This document shows positions 1 to 12,132 of a DNA stretch of 64,000 nucleotides, in pieces. Each line of letters starts with the position of its first letter. Position 1 is the stretch's first letter. Under the pieces are notes generated by a model. That model was not told where the DNA came from. It did no database searches and saw only the letters and a program-made list of their open reading frames with translations. The translations under genes were made by a program, and so were the position numbers. The DNA is from Calycina herbarum (taxonomy: Eukaryota > Ascomycota > Leotiomycetes > Helotiales > Pezizellaceae): contig LLEY01000109.1 in the NCBI GenBank assembly GCA_001414485.1, positions 124,001 through 188,000 on the forward strand. The letters run 5' to 3'.

Positions 1-1089
1 AATTCCACTAATGTGAGAGATCAAATCATTTATTAGTGTCATAAGTGTGAAGGTGAATATCGTCTGAAAATAGTTTTGTTGCACATCGCACTTTTGAAAA
101 TGTACTGGATGTGTTGGGGTAATGAATGAAGATCAGATGAAGTTTTCATTTTTGGGATTTTGAGCGATGACGAGGATAAGTATGTTAATCTAGGGAATGA
201 GTGAGTTTGTTTGTAGGTTACTCGCAGCTTACTCGTAACTCTTTTTAGCCCCTAATTTGATCGTTGGCTTACTCGCAGCTTACTCGGTAGTAATTTTGAG
301 AGCTAAATTACTTTTAAAAGTCTTATTACTTTCTTCTACTAAAACTAGTCTTTTTAATCTCTTCTTTAAATCTTTTTAACTTCTTTACTACTATATTCTT
401 ATCTTTAACTTTTTCTTATTATCTTTAACTTTTTCTTATTATCTTTAATACTAACTTTATTAATCTACTTCTAGTAGCCTAAGAAGCGGCTAGGGTTAAG
501 TACTATATAAAACGACAACTTCAACTTTTAAGTCTATAAAAAAAGATATAAAAGATTTAACTAAAAAAATAATTAGAGTATCTAACATAGCTGAAGATAT
601 CGACTGAACTAACTATCGAGAGAAGCAAAGGCAGAAACCTCAGGTAGCAAACTCTAGGAATCTAACCTAGAAAGGGCAGAAGTGTATATCTGTATTAACG
701 GAAACCGCAAGCCGTTAACCACCATGCCAGACGAGCAAGGTTATTTGCACTGACCAACGTGCTTATTTCAATTTATAAAGATACCAAAGATTTGTAGGGT
801 GGAATGGGGCTGGAGGAAAGTGAATATTATATCTGGCGAGTTGGACCCACAAATTGTCGCTTAGCAGGCAGCTCCTCACCCTTTCCAGACATTCACAAAC
901 TCAACTTTACTTCACTACTAGACTTCACTTTTACCTTCAAAACCATGTCGCGTCAGAGCTCGAGTCGCGTCAAGTTTTCTCCCAAACATCATCGCAAGAA
1001 CCATCCCCGCAACAACATCAACATCACAACACTCTCTCTCCACCTTGCTAGAACATCACCCATCATCGCGACGCCTCGAATTTCATACA
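1..1089. other. AT-rich flank without a recognised gene
   Basis: No protein-coding gene could be supported. Positions 300-600 are very AT-rich with short tandem motifs of the TTATTATCTTTAAC type and resemble the RIP-affected blocks further right. An exact 18-bp direct repeat, TTACTCGCAGCTTACTCG, lies at 218-235 and 269-286. Doubled short motifs of this kind also occur inside the pogo terminal repeats of this window, so a transposon end is possible. From about 600 the composition becomes host-like, leading to the promoter of the gene at 1090. Confidence 0.5.
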
Positions 1090-1875
1090 ATGACCACAAT
1101 CACTGATCATGAGGTGCTACGGCGCATGCACCAAAAGATCACCGGCTGGGACACTCTCAAATTTCCCGACCGCAGCGAGGAACTCTTGGAAAACATCGCG
1201 AATGGGACCGCCTACGAGATCTTTGTTGATGATATGGATGGGCTGAATAGGGACGTGAGCTGTCCCGTCATGGAAAAGGCTTGGGTTTTAACTGTCAAAG
1301 AAACACTCGATATCTTCAAACACGGATTTCCGTCCCTAGAGAGACAGCTTAAACTCTTCATCGCAGTCAGCCTAGTAAGTCATTGGCCTCTTCTCCTTTA
1401 CTATCTTCTCCCTTTATAGAATCATTGGAAATCTGTTGACTAACATTACTTGTCTCTTAGATACATGGAAATGAAGTATTCAATGTCAACGAGTACTGGG
1501 CGGCGGCCGCTTCAGATTGCCCGGGCTTGGATATTACGAAGGTAAGTTTTACTATTGTTACCACATCAATTCAAAGGCTAACAGCCAATTAAACAGACGT
1601 TTATTGACTACTTCGAGATTCTACAACCTCTTAGCGCCCTCTTCAACAAGGAGATCGACCCCGAAGAAGCCGAAAAACTCGAGATTATATACCAAGAAGT
1701 GCGCTCTAAACGAAACCGCGAAGCCTTCGCAGAGTACTGGCGACTGAAAGAATCCGGAGTCGAGGCAGAAAACAAGGAGGAGATCTATGATGTAGTTGAT
1801 AGTAGCGATGATGAGGGATATTATGCTGATGGGGAGGGAGGAAACAGCGATGAAGAGAGTTTGAACTCGCCATGA
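1090..1875 (+). CDS. hypothetical protein, three exons, acidic C-terminus
   Basis: The model is join(1090..1374, 1461..1541, 1597..1875), 214 residues. Intron 1 (86 bp) has GTAAGT, a GACTAAC branch site and TTAG. Intron 2 (55 bp) has GTAAGT, GGCTAAC and ACAG. Both are phase 0 and join open frames cleanly. The ATG at 1090 is preferred to the in-frame ATG at 1045 because the extra 15 residues look like untranslated leader; this is a judgement. The protein is soluble and charged, with a Glu/Asp/Ser-rich tail from about residue 175 (EEIYDVVDSSDDEGYY). I do not recognise a family. There is no signal peptide or membrane segment, so a nuclear or cytosolic protein is likely. Confidence 0.75.
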
Positions 1876-2725
1876 ATTACAAACCTGGGGCTCTCTAGTA
1901 GAAGAAATATAGAATTGTAAAGGGGGTGTTGGGACTTGGAAACAAAACGGCGTCATTTTCGGCGTTGGGGTTCATGCACAAATTTGTTTTAGAGGTCCCC
2001 TCGGGGAAATGGTTTCTGTTGCAAACACCCTTGGAGAATGAAGATAGAAATGTACATAGAGAATTCAAGTTGGTTAGCCAGAGTCTTTATTCACTTTTAA
2101 CAACTGGGAAAAGTGCAAGTCCACAGCTTCGTTCGCATCTCCTCACCTTTGAAACCTTACCTACTTAGGTTCGTTTCGGAGCAAGATACAACACTAGCAT
2201 TGGCTTCGTCAGGAGTTCAACCTTCCAACCTTGCAACTTCTTACAGATCTCAAGTGGCATTTACTTAAGCTTCAAACTTTTCCCCAAATCCCAAATCCCA
2301 AATCCCAAATCCCAAATCCCAAACCCCCGTCGCAAAGGCACACAATCTCAACTCCGTCGCTGTATTCAGCCTAGAGTTCCATCTCACCTTCTGCTCAATA
2401 TCCGTCATAACCTTCACTTTCTTCGACCTAACTTACATCCATATCAACAAAAACATCTCTTTAGGTAGGTCACCAACCTCAACCTGCTCATCATTTCTAC
2501 CTCATATTCTCTCTTCAACGACCTCAAGTTTGTTTCATCTTTCCTCTAGAGGTATCGCAGATCCATCGTGCAACACAATATCATCTCAAATCATCCGTCG
2601 ACAAATCGCCGGACTTATCTTGCCCTGGGGTTCCACCCCAAAACGGTCGTCCAGTCTACTGACTCAACCCAGACACGCCCATTCTCGACTAACATAACAC
2701 AACATCAAGCCAACCCACCTTCAAA
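1876..2725. other. intergenic region with a heptamer microsatellite
   Basis: This holds the 3' end of the hypothetical gene and the promoter and leader of the BRCT gene. About five copies of a CCCAAAT heptamer lie at about 2284-2323. The last 300 bases before the ATG at 2726 are pyrimidine- and CA-rich, typical of fungal leaders. No further gene is visible. Confidence 0.5.
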
Positions 2726-4547
2726 ATGGCGCCAACAAAACCCACGGAGGCCATGAAGCCCTCGAAGCCCACCAAAAACCTCACCTTCCACCAAGACCTC
2801 CCACTCAAGAGCCAAAACCACAAGGTCGCCAAATCAAAGAAAGAAGCCACCAACCTCACCTTCCACCACCCCTCGGCCAAAACCAAAACTAAATCCATAA
2901 CCCAAACCCACAAACTCTCAAAGCCCCAGAAAGAATACAAGGGACCACAAGTCTTTAGAGGAAAGGAAATGGCCCTCTCCGGATCCTTCACAAATGCCGG
3001 AAAACCGGCAACCCATGAACAAGTTGGCAAATGGATCACCAACCATGGAGGAGAGTATGTCACTGAGGTTGGCAGTGAGACAACGCATTTAATTTGCACT
3101 ATCGAGGATTTCAAGAAGAAGAGCCCGAATGGTAGGTCTTGTGTCACCTTCTGTCGTATCGTGTCGCAACATTGCTGTACATAAGTACGTATACTGACCA
3201 ACATCACAGTGAAAAAGGCCCAGGCCCTCAACAAAACCAAAGGCAAGAACTGCCAAATAGTCACCATCGATTGGATTGAAGAATGTCTCATCCCCAACAA
3301 AAAGCGATCCGTACCCACCACCGACTTTACCCTCAAAGCAACACTTCAGCGCCTCAAGGAGCGTGCGCAAGCGGAATCTAAACATAGGAAGACTTTCGAA
3401 AACGGTGTGCTATCTTCCGAATCTTTTACTGGTCATAGTACGTATGCTAATGTGTTATTGTTTTTGGGGGCGTGTAGAAGAGACTTTCGAGCGAGACCGT
3501 GTTACTGATTGGGGAAAAGGATTGCATCGAGTGTATTATGATAGAACGGCTTTTGAGCATAAGGTTGAGCTTAAGAAGGTTGATAGTGATGCCGGTGGAA
3601 GGATGAGGGTAAAGAGGTATACTTTATACGTAAGTTTTCTTTCCTTTTTTTCCCCTTTTTGCTTGTTTGGGTGAGAGGGAGGACAGAAACCTAACAACTA
3701 CGCCCAGCTTTTCCAATCCATCGCCAACCCCCCACACTTCATGACCGCAGCGCAATTGAATGAGACGATCATCACTCCTCCACCATTCACCCCTTACCCC
3801 ACCGATCCTCCCGCCAAACCAGCCAAAACCCACCGCCCAATTTCTTATTTTAGAGATTACTGCCAACCAAAAGAATTCTACTACGCATTCGCAGAATTCA
3901 AACATTTTTTTCACGAAAAAACGGGTGTGGAGTGGGATGATAGATTGGAGGGGGGAGTGAAGGGCAAGTTCCAGTATTCTGTCCCAGCTGAGGGAAAGCC
4001 TGTTGGTTGGTTGCCCCCGGGAAGAGAACGGAGAGTTAGGTATCCGGAGTTGCCCGTGGGGGAGGAGGGCGGTGTTGAGGAGAGTGAGATGGATAAGATT
4101 AGGACGTTTATGAAGATTGGTGGTGAGAAAGGCGATGAGGCAATGACAGGAGCCCAAACTCCCCAGAGTTCCGATACAGTCGCTGGAGTCGAGGGCATTG
4201 GTTCTGAAATGTCTATCGAGATACCCATTTCCGAAACTTCATCCACGACTTTGAGAGGAGACAGTTTCGAAGTGGCGGAAGAAAACAACGGAGATTCGAT
4301 CGACTTAACTATGGAAGATCCGGTCAACGGCGAGGACGATGGCATGAACGCAATTGTTCTTTCAGATAACGAGGACTTAGAGATTTCGGAGGGAGTTGAG
4401 AGGGAGGTTGGTGGTGGCTTTGATGAATCGAAGCCAGTGGAGATTTCTGACGACGAGAGTTGTGAGATTCTCGAAGATTTCAAGGGATTTGAGGATTTCG
4501 AGGGAATTGAGAGAGGAGTTGTTAAGGGGTTGATAAAGGGCGACTGA
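2726..4547 (+). CDS. BRCT-domain protein with WGR-like region and SUMO-interaction-like motifs
   Basis: The model is join(2726..3131, 3210..3404, 3478..3629, 3708..4547), about 530 residues. Introns 1 and 3 have good sites (GTAGGT/ACAG, GTAAGT/CCAG) and branch sites ACTGAC and CCTAAC. Intron 2 is drawn with GTGTGC at 3405; an alternative GTACGT at 3438 is in the same phase but gives a 40-bp intron. A Lys/Pro-rich basic N-terminus (1-70) precedes a BRCT domain (about 75-190: MALSGSF, GGEYVTEVGSETTHLI, IVTIDWIEECL). Residues about 215-345 follow a WGR-like pattern (VYYDRTAFEHKVEL, RYTLYLFQS, FKHFFHEKTGVEWDDR) but the WGR tripeptide itself is not visible. The acidic tail holds IDLTMED, IVLSDNED and VEISDDES, resembling SUMO-interaction motifs. 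A nuclear DNA-damage or chromatin role is likely by family; the exact function is unknown. Confidence 0.75.
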
Positions 4548-5397
<850 letters not shown>

Positions 5398-7258
5398 ACG
5401 TGGTATACCAGGACCTCGTGATTATCAGGACCTCGTGAATTTTTTCCCTACCCCACTACCTCCAACTTTAACACGCGTTTTCTCAACAACTACCTAATAG
5501 AATCTCAAACCTAAGAAGCTCGAATTATCCTAGCTATCGAAGCTATTCGATTATCTAAACGAATAAACCGTAGTAAAGCTGCGAAGCTATACAGAGTCTC
5601 TTATTCTACACTTACCGATAGAATAGCTAGTCGAACTACTCTTAGCGAACGCCGGCTAGTAAATCATAAAATAACTATAATAGAAGAGGAGGTGATTATT
5701 TAAAATATACTTAATCTAGATACAAGAGGATTTACGCCCCGGCTAGGTAGTGTAGAAGATATAGCAAATTATATACTCGAGTCGCGTAGAGGACAACGCG
5801 TTAGAAAGAACTAGGCACAACGATTTATACAACGACGTCTAGAACTAAAGACGCGTTTTAATCGTGTTTACGATTTCTAAAGGGCCTTGTGCGAAGATCC
5901 TAAGCTAATTAGTACGTGGTTTCGACTAGTAGAGAATATATAGGCGAAATATAGGATCTAAGACTACGATTTCTATAACTTTAACGAGACTAGTTTTATA
6001 ATAGGTGTTATCTACGCTAGAATGGTTGTTACACGCGCTAATCGATGTAGCAGAGGTAAGGCTATCTAGCTAGGCAATCGGGAATGGGCTATAGCAATTG
6101 TCTATATTAATAGAGAGGGTTTAAGCATCCCTCTATTCTTAGTAGTTTAAGGGAAAAATCACCTTGCTAGTTAGTATACTAAGGGCAGTCTTCCTAACAA
6201 CTAGGTTATTAAACTAACTAGTAATAGATAGACTAATAATAAGATAGGCTTAGAATAGCTAGAACACTTCGATAAGCATACTCGTAGTTATATAAAAGGG
6301 CTATATCGAATGTTAGTTCTAGATAGGCATAAGAGTTATAAATCGGCAGTATTCTAAGAGTATTATAAGTTATATAATATTATTACTCTTTGCCTACCTC
6401 CTTATTCGTCTCATCTAACCTAGCTACTCGACGTTAGGTGTTTTAGTATTCTTAAACATATATATAAGCGTTAAATCGAGACCTTTATTAAGGCTTATAT
6501 AAACTATATCACTAAGGTCGAGTTCTTTCTTACGTTTTATATAGCCTACAACTAGTTAATAACAACCTAAAACGCTAAAGCTGGGTTCTATAGAGCTGGT
6601 CTAGTACCTCTAGAACCCTAGACTATGATCTTAAAGCTTAATATCAAGTTACAGACTCCTATACCTACCGGACCCCCCTCTGCCGACGCCACCCCTTAGG
6701 TCTCCTAGACTCCTCGTAACCCTTCTAAAGCTCTTTCGTAATCAACTCTTGTTAAGGATCGTATTACTCGTTACCAAGGAAGCTCGCTAACACCTATTTT
6801 CTAGACAATCGCTTCGTTAGCAAAAGGTATAGAGCGATTAGCCTATAAGGTAACCCTCTTATTAGCCGAGGTCTGTATACTTCGAACAGCAAATGAAGCC
6901 CTTAGCAAACGCTGGAGGGCTAAAAATACCCGTGTCTAAGAAGGAGGTGTACTTACTATAGAGGATGCATAGGACGGATTAGCCTAGAAGAATACGGAGG
7001 AGCAGGTTCGACGTAACAAGCGCTCTAGGGAGGGTGGAGAAGATGAAGGATAAACGACTTAGCAACGTTATAGCACTTATAGAAAAACTAGTCATAATGT
7101 GCGGACGTGTTAAGAAGTTATAGATATATCTAGTTTATTAGATTCCGAGTAGTTTTAATTAATTTAATGTGTTATAGTAGTTTTATTATATTTTAAAGTG
7201 GTGGGGTAGGAAAAAATTCACGAGGTCCTGATAATCACGAGGTCCTGGTATACCACGT
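5398..7258 (+). mobile_element. Fot1/pogo-type (Tc1-mariner) DNA transposon, full length, RIP-inactivated
   Basis: The 1861-bp element is bounded by TA on both sides (5396-5397 and 7259-7260). Terminal inverted repeats of about 60 bp start ACGTGGTATACC and contain the submotif CAGGACCTCGTGA twice in tandem. The right end is the reverse complement with few differences. Length, TA target duplication and encoded protein fit the Fot1/pogo group (Fot1 itself is about 1.9 kb). A single plus-strand frame spans the interior, broken only by TAG/TAA where Gln or Trp is expected. Confidence 0.93.
5500..7152 (+). pseudogene. pogo/Fot1 transposase, RIP-degraded
   Basis: One frame of 551 codons stays aligned from 5500 to the stop at 7150. 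The N-terminal part reads like a psq/CENP-B helix-turn-helix (ARIILAIEAIRLSKRINRSK, AAKLYRVSYSTL). The DDE core is visible: YNFNETSF (a FDETGF-type motif with Asp now Asn), LVLDRHKSY and PPYSSHLT followed by LLDV. Internal TAG/TAA codons occur where family members carry Gln or Trp. The frame shows no frameshift, so inactivation was by transitions only. No function is expected. Confidence 0.9.
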
Positions 7259-7260
7259 TA

Positions 7261-8370
7261 TATATCTTAAAGATAGAGAGATAAAAAACTCCCTAAGAGA
7301 CTTTAAGAGTTTATATAAGCTAAACTAATTTCTAACGATAAGCTGATTTAAATAATTCTATGAAGTACACTTCTAGAGAATGATATCGTTTGATGTATAC
7401 TTGAACTGAGAAGAGAACGTAAAACAGAGGCATGGAAAAAGAAAATATCAGTGAAGTATCTCAACGAATTATATATAAAAGAAGCGGTGTATCTCAGCAC
7501 TTATTATATAAGCTACAATTGAGTTATAAAACAATTGACTCGTGCGTATAGTCGTACTTGTGTTCACTCTCACCTGTACCTTAAACATAACGAACGTGGC
7601 AGTTGTTCAAAGAAATAAGTAAGAGTAAGTTCCATGTGGAAATATTAAGTCTATGTGGAACTGCTGGAATGAATGAAATATAATCGAGAATAAATCTAAA
7701 TTCGATAGTATAAAACAATATAAACACTTAACTCCCAGACGAGGGTTTTGGCAATCAGTCACCTGCAAGAAACAACCTCTAGTCAGTTCCACTAATTGAG
7801 AAGCCTTGGCGGTGAATAGTAAGAAGCGATTCGTAAAGTTAGACACTTCTACACGGAAATCGCCGAGGATCCAAGGCACGTACCAGAATAGAATGAACAA
7901 AAAACATAAAGGATTTAAGTTTTAAATAATTCCGACAAGCGCGTTGTAGTTAATTCCAGTGAGTATCTAGATAGCTAGACATATATCAAGATAAATTGTT
8001 TTCATCTATTGCTAGAGTTCTGGAGATATAATGTTAACGCAGGAGTGAAGGAAAGACTAAGGAAAACTCGTTGGTAGGGTATAAATAAAGTAATTTAACA
8101 GAATTAGAAAAGACTAAGTGTTGGTTTGACTTGGTGGTCAATAGCTTGATGCAAAAAGAGTATATTATCGTTGTAACTATCGTTGATGCATACCGAGTAC
8201 AAGCTGTACTCGGTTCTACTTAAATACCTGCCCTCCTCGCTAAGCGAGAAGGGCACGTGTAAGTGCTAACCACTTGTGGATACCGACACTAAGCTATATA
8301 TATCCGACATTGGACTCCACAATATGGTTGTCAATACCCAAAGCCTAAGACTACTAAGTCAAAAGACCAA
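7261..8370. other. AT-rich intergenic segment with two hairpins
   Basis: No gene could be supported. The sequence is moderately AT-rich. A stretch at about 7440-7600 resembles one at about 12276-12410 (shared AATATCAGTGAAG, TATATAAAA and CTCTCACC motifs in the same order), so both may be ends of one unidentified repeat. Two inverted repeats lie at 8193-8213 and 8231-8253. Confidence 0.4.
8193..8253. repeat. pair of adjacent inverted repeats (hairpins)
   Basis: At 8193-8213, CCGAGTACA and TGTACTCGG form a perfect 9-bp stem around a 3-base loop. At 8231-8253, CCCTCCTCGCT pairs with AGCGAGAAGGG with one mismatch. The two lie 17 bases apart. They could be part of a transposon end or a transcribed structure; nothing else defines them. 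Confidence 0.7.
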
Positions 8371-9029
8371 GGCCCAGTTTGGATTGGATTATTTTAGAGG
8401 GATTATTTTAAGGATTATTTAGGATTATATAAGATTAATCGCCTCCTAATAATCTGGGATTAATTAAATGGATTAATATTAATCCGAATCTCCGAGCACT
8501 CCTGTACCCTTGAATTCACCCCCCTCAAGTACGTATATACTTTTAATTATTATCCATTGACCTCGGAGCTCTCTGCGATCCAATCTCGAAGGTCGTAAAA
8601 CGTAGGGAGGCTCATCCGGAGCACCCGATATATGCGATTATGGCTGTCGCACTTAAGGAGCTCTTTTGTATATTTGGAGCCTTTGAGAGGGTCGATCGCA
8701 AGGGAGCGCTTAGGATGATGCGAATACGATTGCAATAGAGTACACTGAAGAAGGAGTAATTGAAGGTGATACTGCTCTGCCTCGAATTCGTCGTCGGTAT
8801 CCATAGTGAGTGGTGGTGGTGGTGGTAGAGTATATGGGAGTATCGACGTGGATGGCGAATAATCCCAATTCAACACCTCTTAAGGTGTTGAATTCAATTT
8901 AGTGTAGGATTATTTGGGAATATTTAAAATTAATAGAATTGAATGCAAGTGTTTGGATTATAAGGATTAATTGGGATTATTTAATAATCTTACGAATAAT
9001 CTTCAAAATAATCTAATCCAAACAGGGCC
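8371..9029. mobile_element. PIF/Harbinger-type non-autonomous element (internal deletion derivative)
   Basis: Inverted ends are GGCCCAGTTTGGATTGGATT on the left and the reverse complement of GGCCCTGTTTGGATTAGATT on the right, extending through ATTATTTT. GGCC-TGTTTGGAT ends are typical of PIF/Harbinger elements, whose target duplication is a TWA-like triplet. Here the flanks are CAA (8368-8370) and TAA (9030-9032), compatible with a duplication altered by C to T. The element is 659 bp, far shorter than an autonomous one, and keeps a transposase N-terminus in reverse orientation. Confidence 0.82.
8550..8876 (-). pseudogene. truncated Harbinger-like transposase N-terminus
   Basis: The 108-residue frame starts with ATG near the right inverted repeat and ends at TAA. 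It contains a proline run (LPPPPPLT), an acidic stretch and HNRIYRVLRMSLPTFYDLRD followed by WIAESS. That pattern matches the region before the DDE_Tnp_4 nuclease domain in fungal Harbinger transposases as I know the family. The catalytic domain is absent: the frame stops about 180 bp before the left terminal repeat. It is best read as the remnant left by an internal deletion. Confidence 0.7.
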
Positions 9030-9032
9030 TAA

Positions 9033-11159
9033 GTAAATTTATTATCAAGCTCGTCAGTCGAGAGTCTCAGACTTTCACTTGAACTTCTCAAATCTCCACT
9101 TGAAAGAACGAAACAAAATCGACAGTAACAGAACAATCGACAGTTGCACTACTATCAAACTCAACAAGTACTCAATCTCATCAAATCCACAGTAGGGAAC
9201 TACTTTCTATCTTCTCTCCCTGCCGATGCGAAGACTAGAGATGAAGACGTGAGATCACCACTTGAGCGTGAACGGAAACAGGAGTTGAATCCGGTAAGGA
9301 TCTGATTTTCTTGAAGTAGTGCAAAGAAGAAGAGAGACAAGATCGCTTTTATAAACACTGAAATAGAAGCTATTCACTCATATTACCACGAGTTGCAGTT
9401 GAGTGAATAAGAACTGGTGACAACACACTCAACCACCCTTTCTCTCCAGCAGCTCCAGCCACATAGTCATCCACAACCTCGCAATACTCCTTCTTCCTAC
9501 CTGGCGAAGGATTGTCTACAACGATGACCAACTTACTGGTGCTTCTCGCTAGTGCCTCCAATCACGCGGTCCGGGTTACATCGAGAAACACACAATAGCT
9601 TGATTGGAAAGATATGCAACTCCAGCACTAGATAATCCAACGATGCCATAGTGGCCTACAAAGATTCGTAATTCTTTGATCGAGTCAAGGACACATTGAC
9701 CGGATCCTTATCTTCAATGTAACCAAGTATTCGCAACAACCACGACATCGTTTTCCTGGCCTTGGTATGCGCCTTCTTCCTACCTCAGAGAGGATCTATA
9801 TACTGAATAATTGAGTTCCTCGTCGTGCTTCTCAGATACGTCTCGACTCTCCAGAATGATGTTATCGGAATTACCCTAAACAAGTAACCATTCTTTAAGA
9901 TGAGGATGAAATCTTAGGCGCTTACTATCTTAGAGCAGCTTGGGGAAGATTTCCTAGTGAATTTCGAAAACACCAAATACGCTTCAATTGCAATATCAGT
10001 ATACAGGCCACGGACGACTTGAACTAAGAGTTAATGGTGATATCGAGACCCACATCATGAATTAGTCAAACAGAATAGACACATCTCCCGGTACGGGCAA
10101 AAAGACTGCTCGAACATGTGAAATTGATTTCTTAGGATAGGATGCTCTAGGTTTTAAAACTAACTTATAAACCTTCTTTACTATAATTTCATAACTGTAA
10201 AGCTAGAGTAGCGCCTTTACTAACGACCCTTCTAGGAATATGCTTATCAAATCTTAGCATAGCGACTCTTCTAGTATGATACAAGAAACACTGCTGGAAC
10301 GAAGGAAATAGAGTCGGCGATAAAAGAAGAATCTACAGAAGAAAATCATCTGAGGATAAAACTCTCAGGCGATAGAAGTAGCAACTAAAGTCAAAGCTCT
10401 TCAGCTTAGGTTCTAGGTTGACGAATCCTCAAGTATAGAAAGTAGGATTGTCTAATCTTACTATGCAATCTTAGTACTTAAGAATCCTTCTAACAGGTTC
10501 CTCTTGTTGCGGCAAAGCTTCTTGCTCTAGGTCTCTCTAAGATTTACTTTGTAGACTTTATACTTGAGAACTGAGCAACAAACACTAGGTAGCTCTGGTG
10601 AATTCGGGTATCTCTATCCATTCCCACAAGTCATCCGAGCTTCCCAACCCCTTCCTTGCCCTGGGAAGACTAAATGCGAGCTTAAAACAGAAGCAGAAGT
10701 AGAAGAAAAATTGACAAGAAAAGAAATTTCAACCACAAAATTTTTAACTCTTAGGATACTTTCTTTCGGTGAAGAACTGCTTCCCAGCTTCTCTTCTTTC
10801 TACCTTAACATACGATGAGAGAGTAGGTGAGGATATGAGAGTATCTAGCGACTGGGAAAGAAACTAGAGTATTTTATCCCTGGTTTCTGAGTTAGCCTCT
10901 ATTCTAGAAGAAAAACATCGTTAATCAACCCTTTATAAACAGTCGATTAACCGTGAGAAAATTTATCGAGTGTAAGAGAAACAGGTTTTCTTCCGAGTAC
11001 ACCGTGCGCGAGACGTTCTAGGAAAATAGAAAAAGAGGATTTCTCAATTGTTCTAAACCCTTTGAAAAATATCCGGGTTTGTTCCATAATATATGAAACA
11101 ATAGGGGAGGGGGTGTTTTTGGAGCAAAGCCTAGGATTCTTGATATCAGCGAAAGTAAT
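9033..11159. other. transposon-rich decayed sequence, no intact gene
   Basis: Short open frames exist (minus 9370-9561; plus 10564-10818) but none has supporting domains or splice-joined extensions. Composition between 9040 and 9850 is host-like. In reverse, 9430-9850 gives interrupted coding-like stretches on more than one frame, so a decayed gene is possible but unidentified. From 10140 it becomes AT-richer. Confidence 0.35.
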
Positions 11160-11202
11160 GATTAGATTAGATTAGATTAATGGGCATTAATCTAATCTAA
11201 TC
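11160..11202. repeat. perfect palindrome of GATTA units
   Basis: GATTAGATTAGATTAAT (11165-11181) and its exact reverse complement (11186-11202) are separated by GGGC. The same TTAATC/GATTA vocabulary recurs at 11531-11582 and 12045-12132, so this is likely one end or a subterminal block of the same repeat family. Confidence 0.85.
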
Positions 11203-11254
11203 AGGGGTTTTTAAGTGTTAATCAAAATCTAATCTATTATTATTATTATTATTA

Positions 11255-11530
11255 TTCTTACGCTGCGTAGGCCGGAGGCCAAGCTCTAAGAGCAAGCAGT
11301 ACATCTTCTGTTCTAGTTTACAAAGCCTTTCGGCTCGTTCTCCGTCGCTTCTCGAGCTTTCTCTCGAGCGTACGACTCTCCCTTCCGGGTCCTGCTGCTG
11401 TCTATTCGGAGCTCGTCTCTCCGACTCGGTGACATGAAAGGTGGTAGGTTGAAGTGCTCAACCGCCAAAGCGTATGTTAGTAGTACAAGGGCCGTGGGTA
11501 TACCTACCGTCCCTGGCGCTTCTTAAGCAA
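11255..11530. other. GC-richer island between GATTA repeats
   Basis: A roughly 275-bp segment with normal GC content and CpG-rich words (CTCGAGCTTTCTCGAGCG, GGCCGGAGGCC) sits between AT-rich repeats and shows no RIP-like depletion. A similar GC-rich patch lies at 11594-11680. No coding frame is convincing. It may be the cargo or terminal part of a non-autonomous element. Confidence 0.4.
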
Positions 11531-12132
11531 AATCTAATCTAATCTAATCATATTAATCAGATTAATAATTGATTAATTGATTAATATATATACGTGACCG
11601 GGCCAAAGGTATCGGAGGCCGACCCGGTGGTTCGGAGTAGCGTTCCGGGTCGCCGGGAGCTTAAGCGAGAGTTCCTGAGTACTTTATTTACTATGTAAAT
11701 TCTTTAATTAGCCTGAATAAATTAGCTATTAGTTATATAATAATAATATAAGCTCTTACTATATTTAAGTACTTATATTACTAATAATAAGCTTTATAAG
11801 CTCTAGCTACTTCGGCTTCTAGTAAGAGGCTCTTTAGTCAAGCTGCTTTAATTATCTCAAAGCAACGTAATAGACTCTCTAAAGAGACTTTTAAGGCTAT
11901 AAGTAGCTTAAAGAGCTAGGGGTTTTATATAGAGGAGGAGACCGAAGAAGAGAAGGAAAAGAGGAAGAAGAAACTAGAATACGAGGATAACTACTTTATT
12001 ATAAATAACTATTAAATATATATATATATATATACTAATTAATCATATTAATTAGATTTAATCAGATTAATCTAAATTAATTAATCTAATCTAATCACAT
12101 TAATCAGATTAATAATTGATTAACTGATTAAT
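11531..12132 (+). mobile_element. hAT-derived remnant flanked by TTAATC-type repeats
   Basis: Two near-identical direct copies (11531-11582 and 12081-12132) of an AATCTAATC / TTAATCAGATTAATAATTG block flank about 500 bp. That segment holds a hAT dimerisation-domain fragment. CTTACGCTGC also occurs at about 11258 and just after the second copy, at about 12137, suggesting a duplicated end. No canonical 8-bp hAT target duplication could be identified, so the boundaries are approximate. Confidence 0.5.
11800..12015 (+). pseudogene. hAT transposase C-terminal dimerisation fragment
   Basis: The 72-codon frame reads ALATSASSKRLFSQAALIIS then KQRNRLSKETFKAISSLKS, a stop (TAG, normally Trp), GFYIEEETEEE and a terminal TAA. 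The SASS-R-FS-A-I-S-RN-LS-ET-L-S-W pattern is that of the hAT family C-terminal domain (Pfam Dimer_Tnp_hAT). The single TAG sits where the family has Trp, consistent with RIP. The rest of the transposase is not present in recognisable form. Confidence 0.8.

Noticed and set aside
2689..3336. Long minus-strand frame of 215 codons
   Set aside because: It is antisense to the spliced BRCT gene, whose frame has domain support and good introns.
3911..4483. Minus-strand frame of 190 codons
   Set aside because: Antisense shadow of the acidic tail of the BRCT protein; Ser/Pro-rich by complement only.
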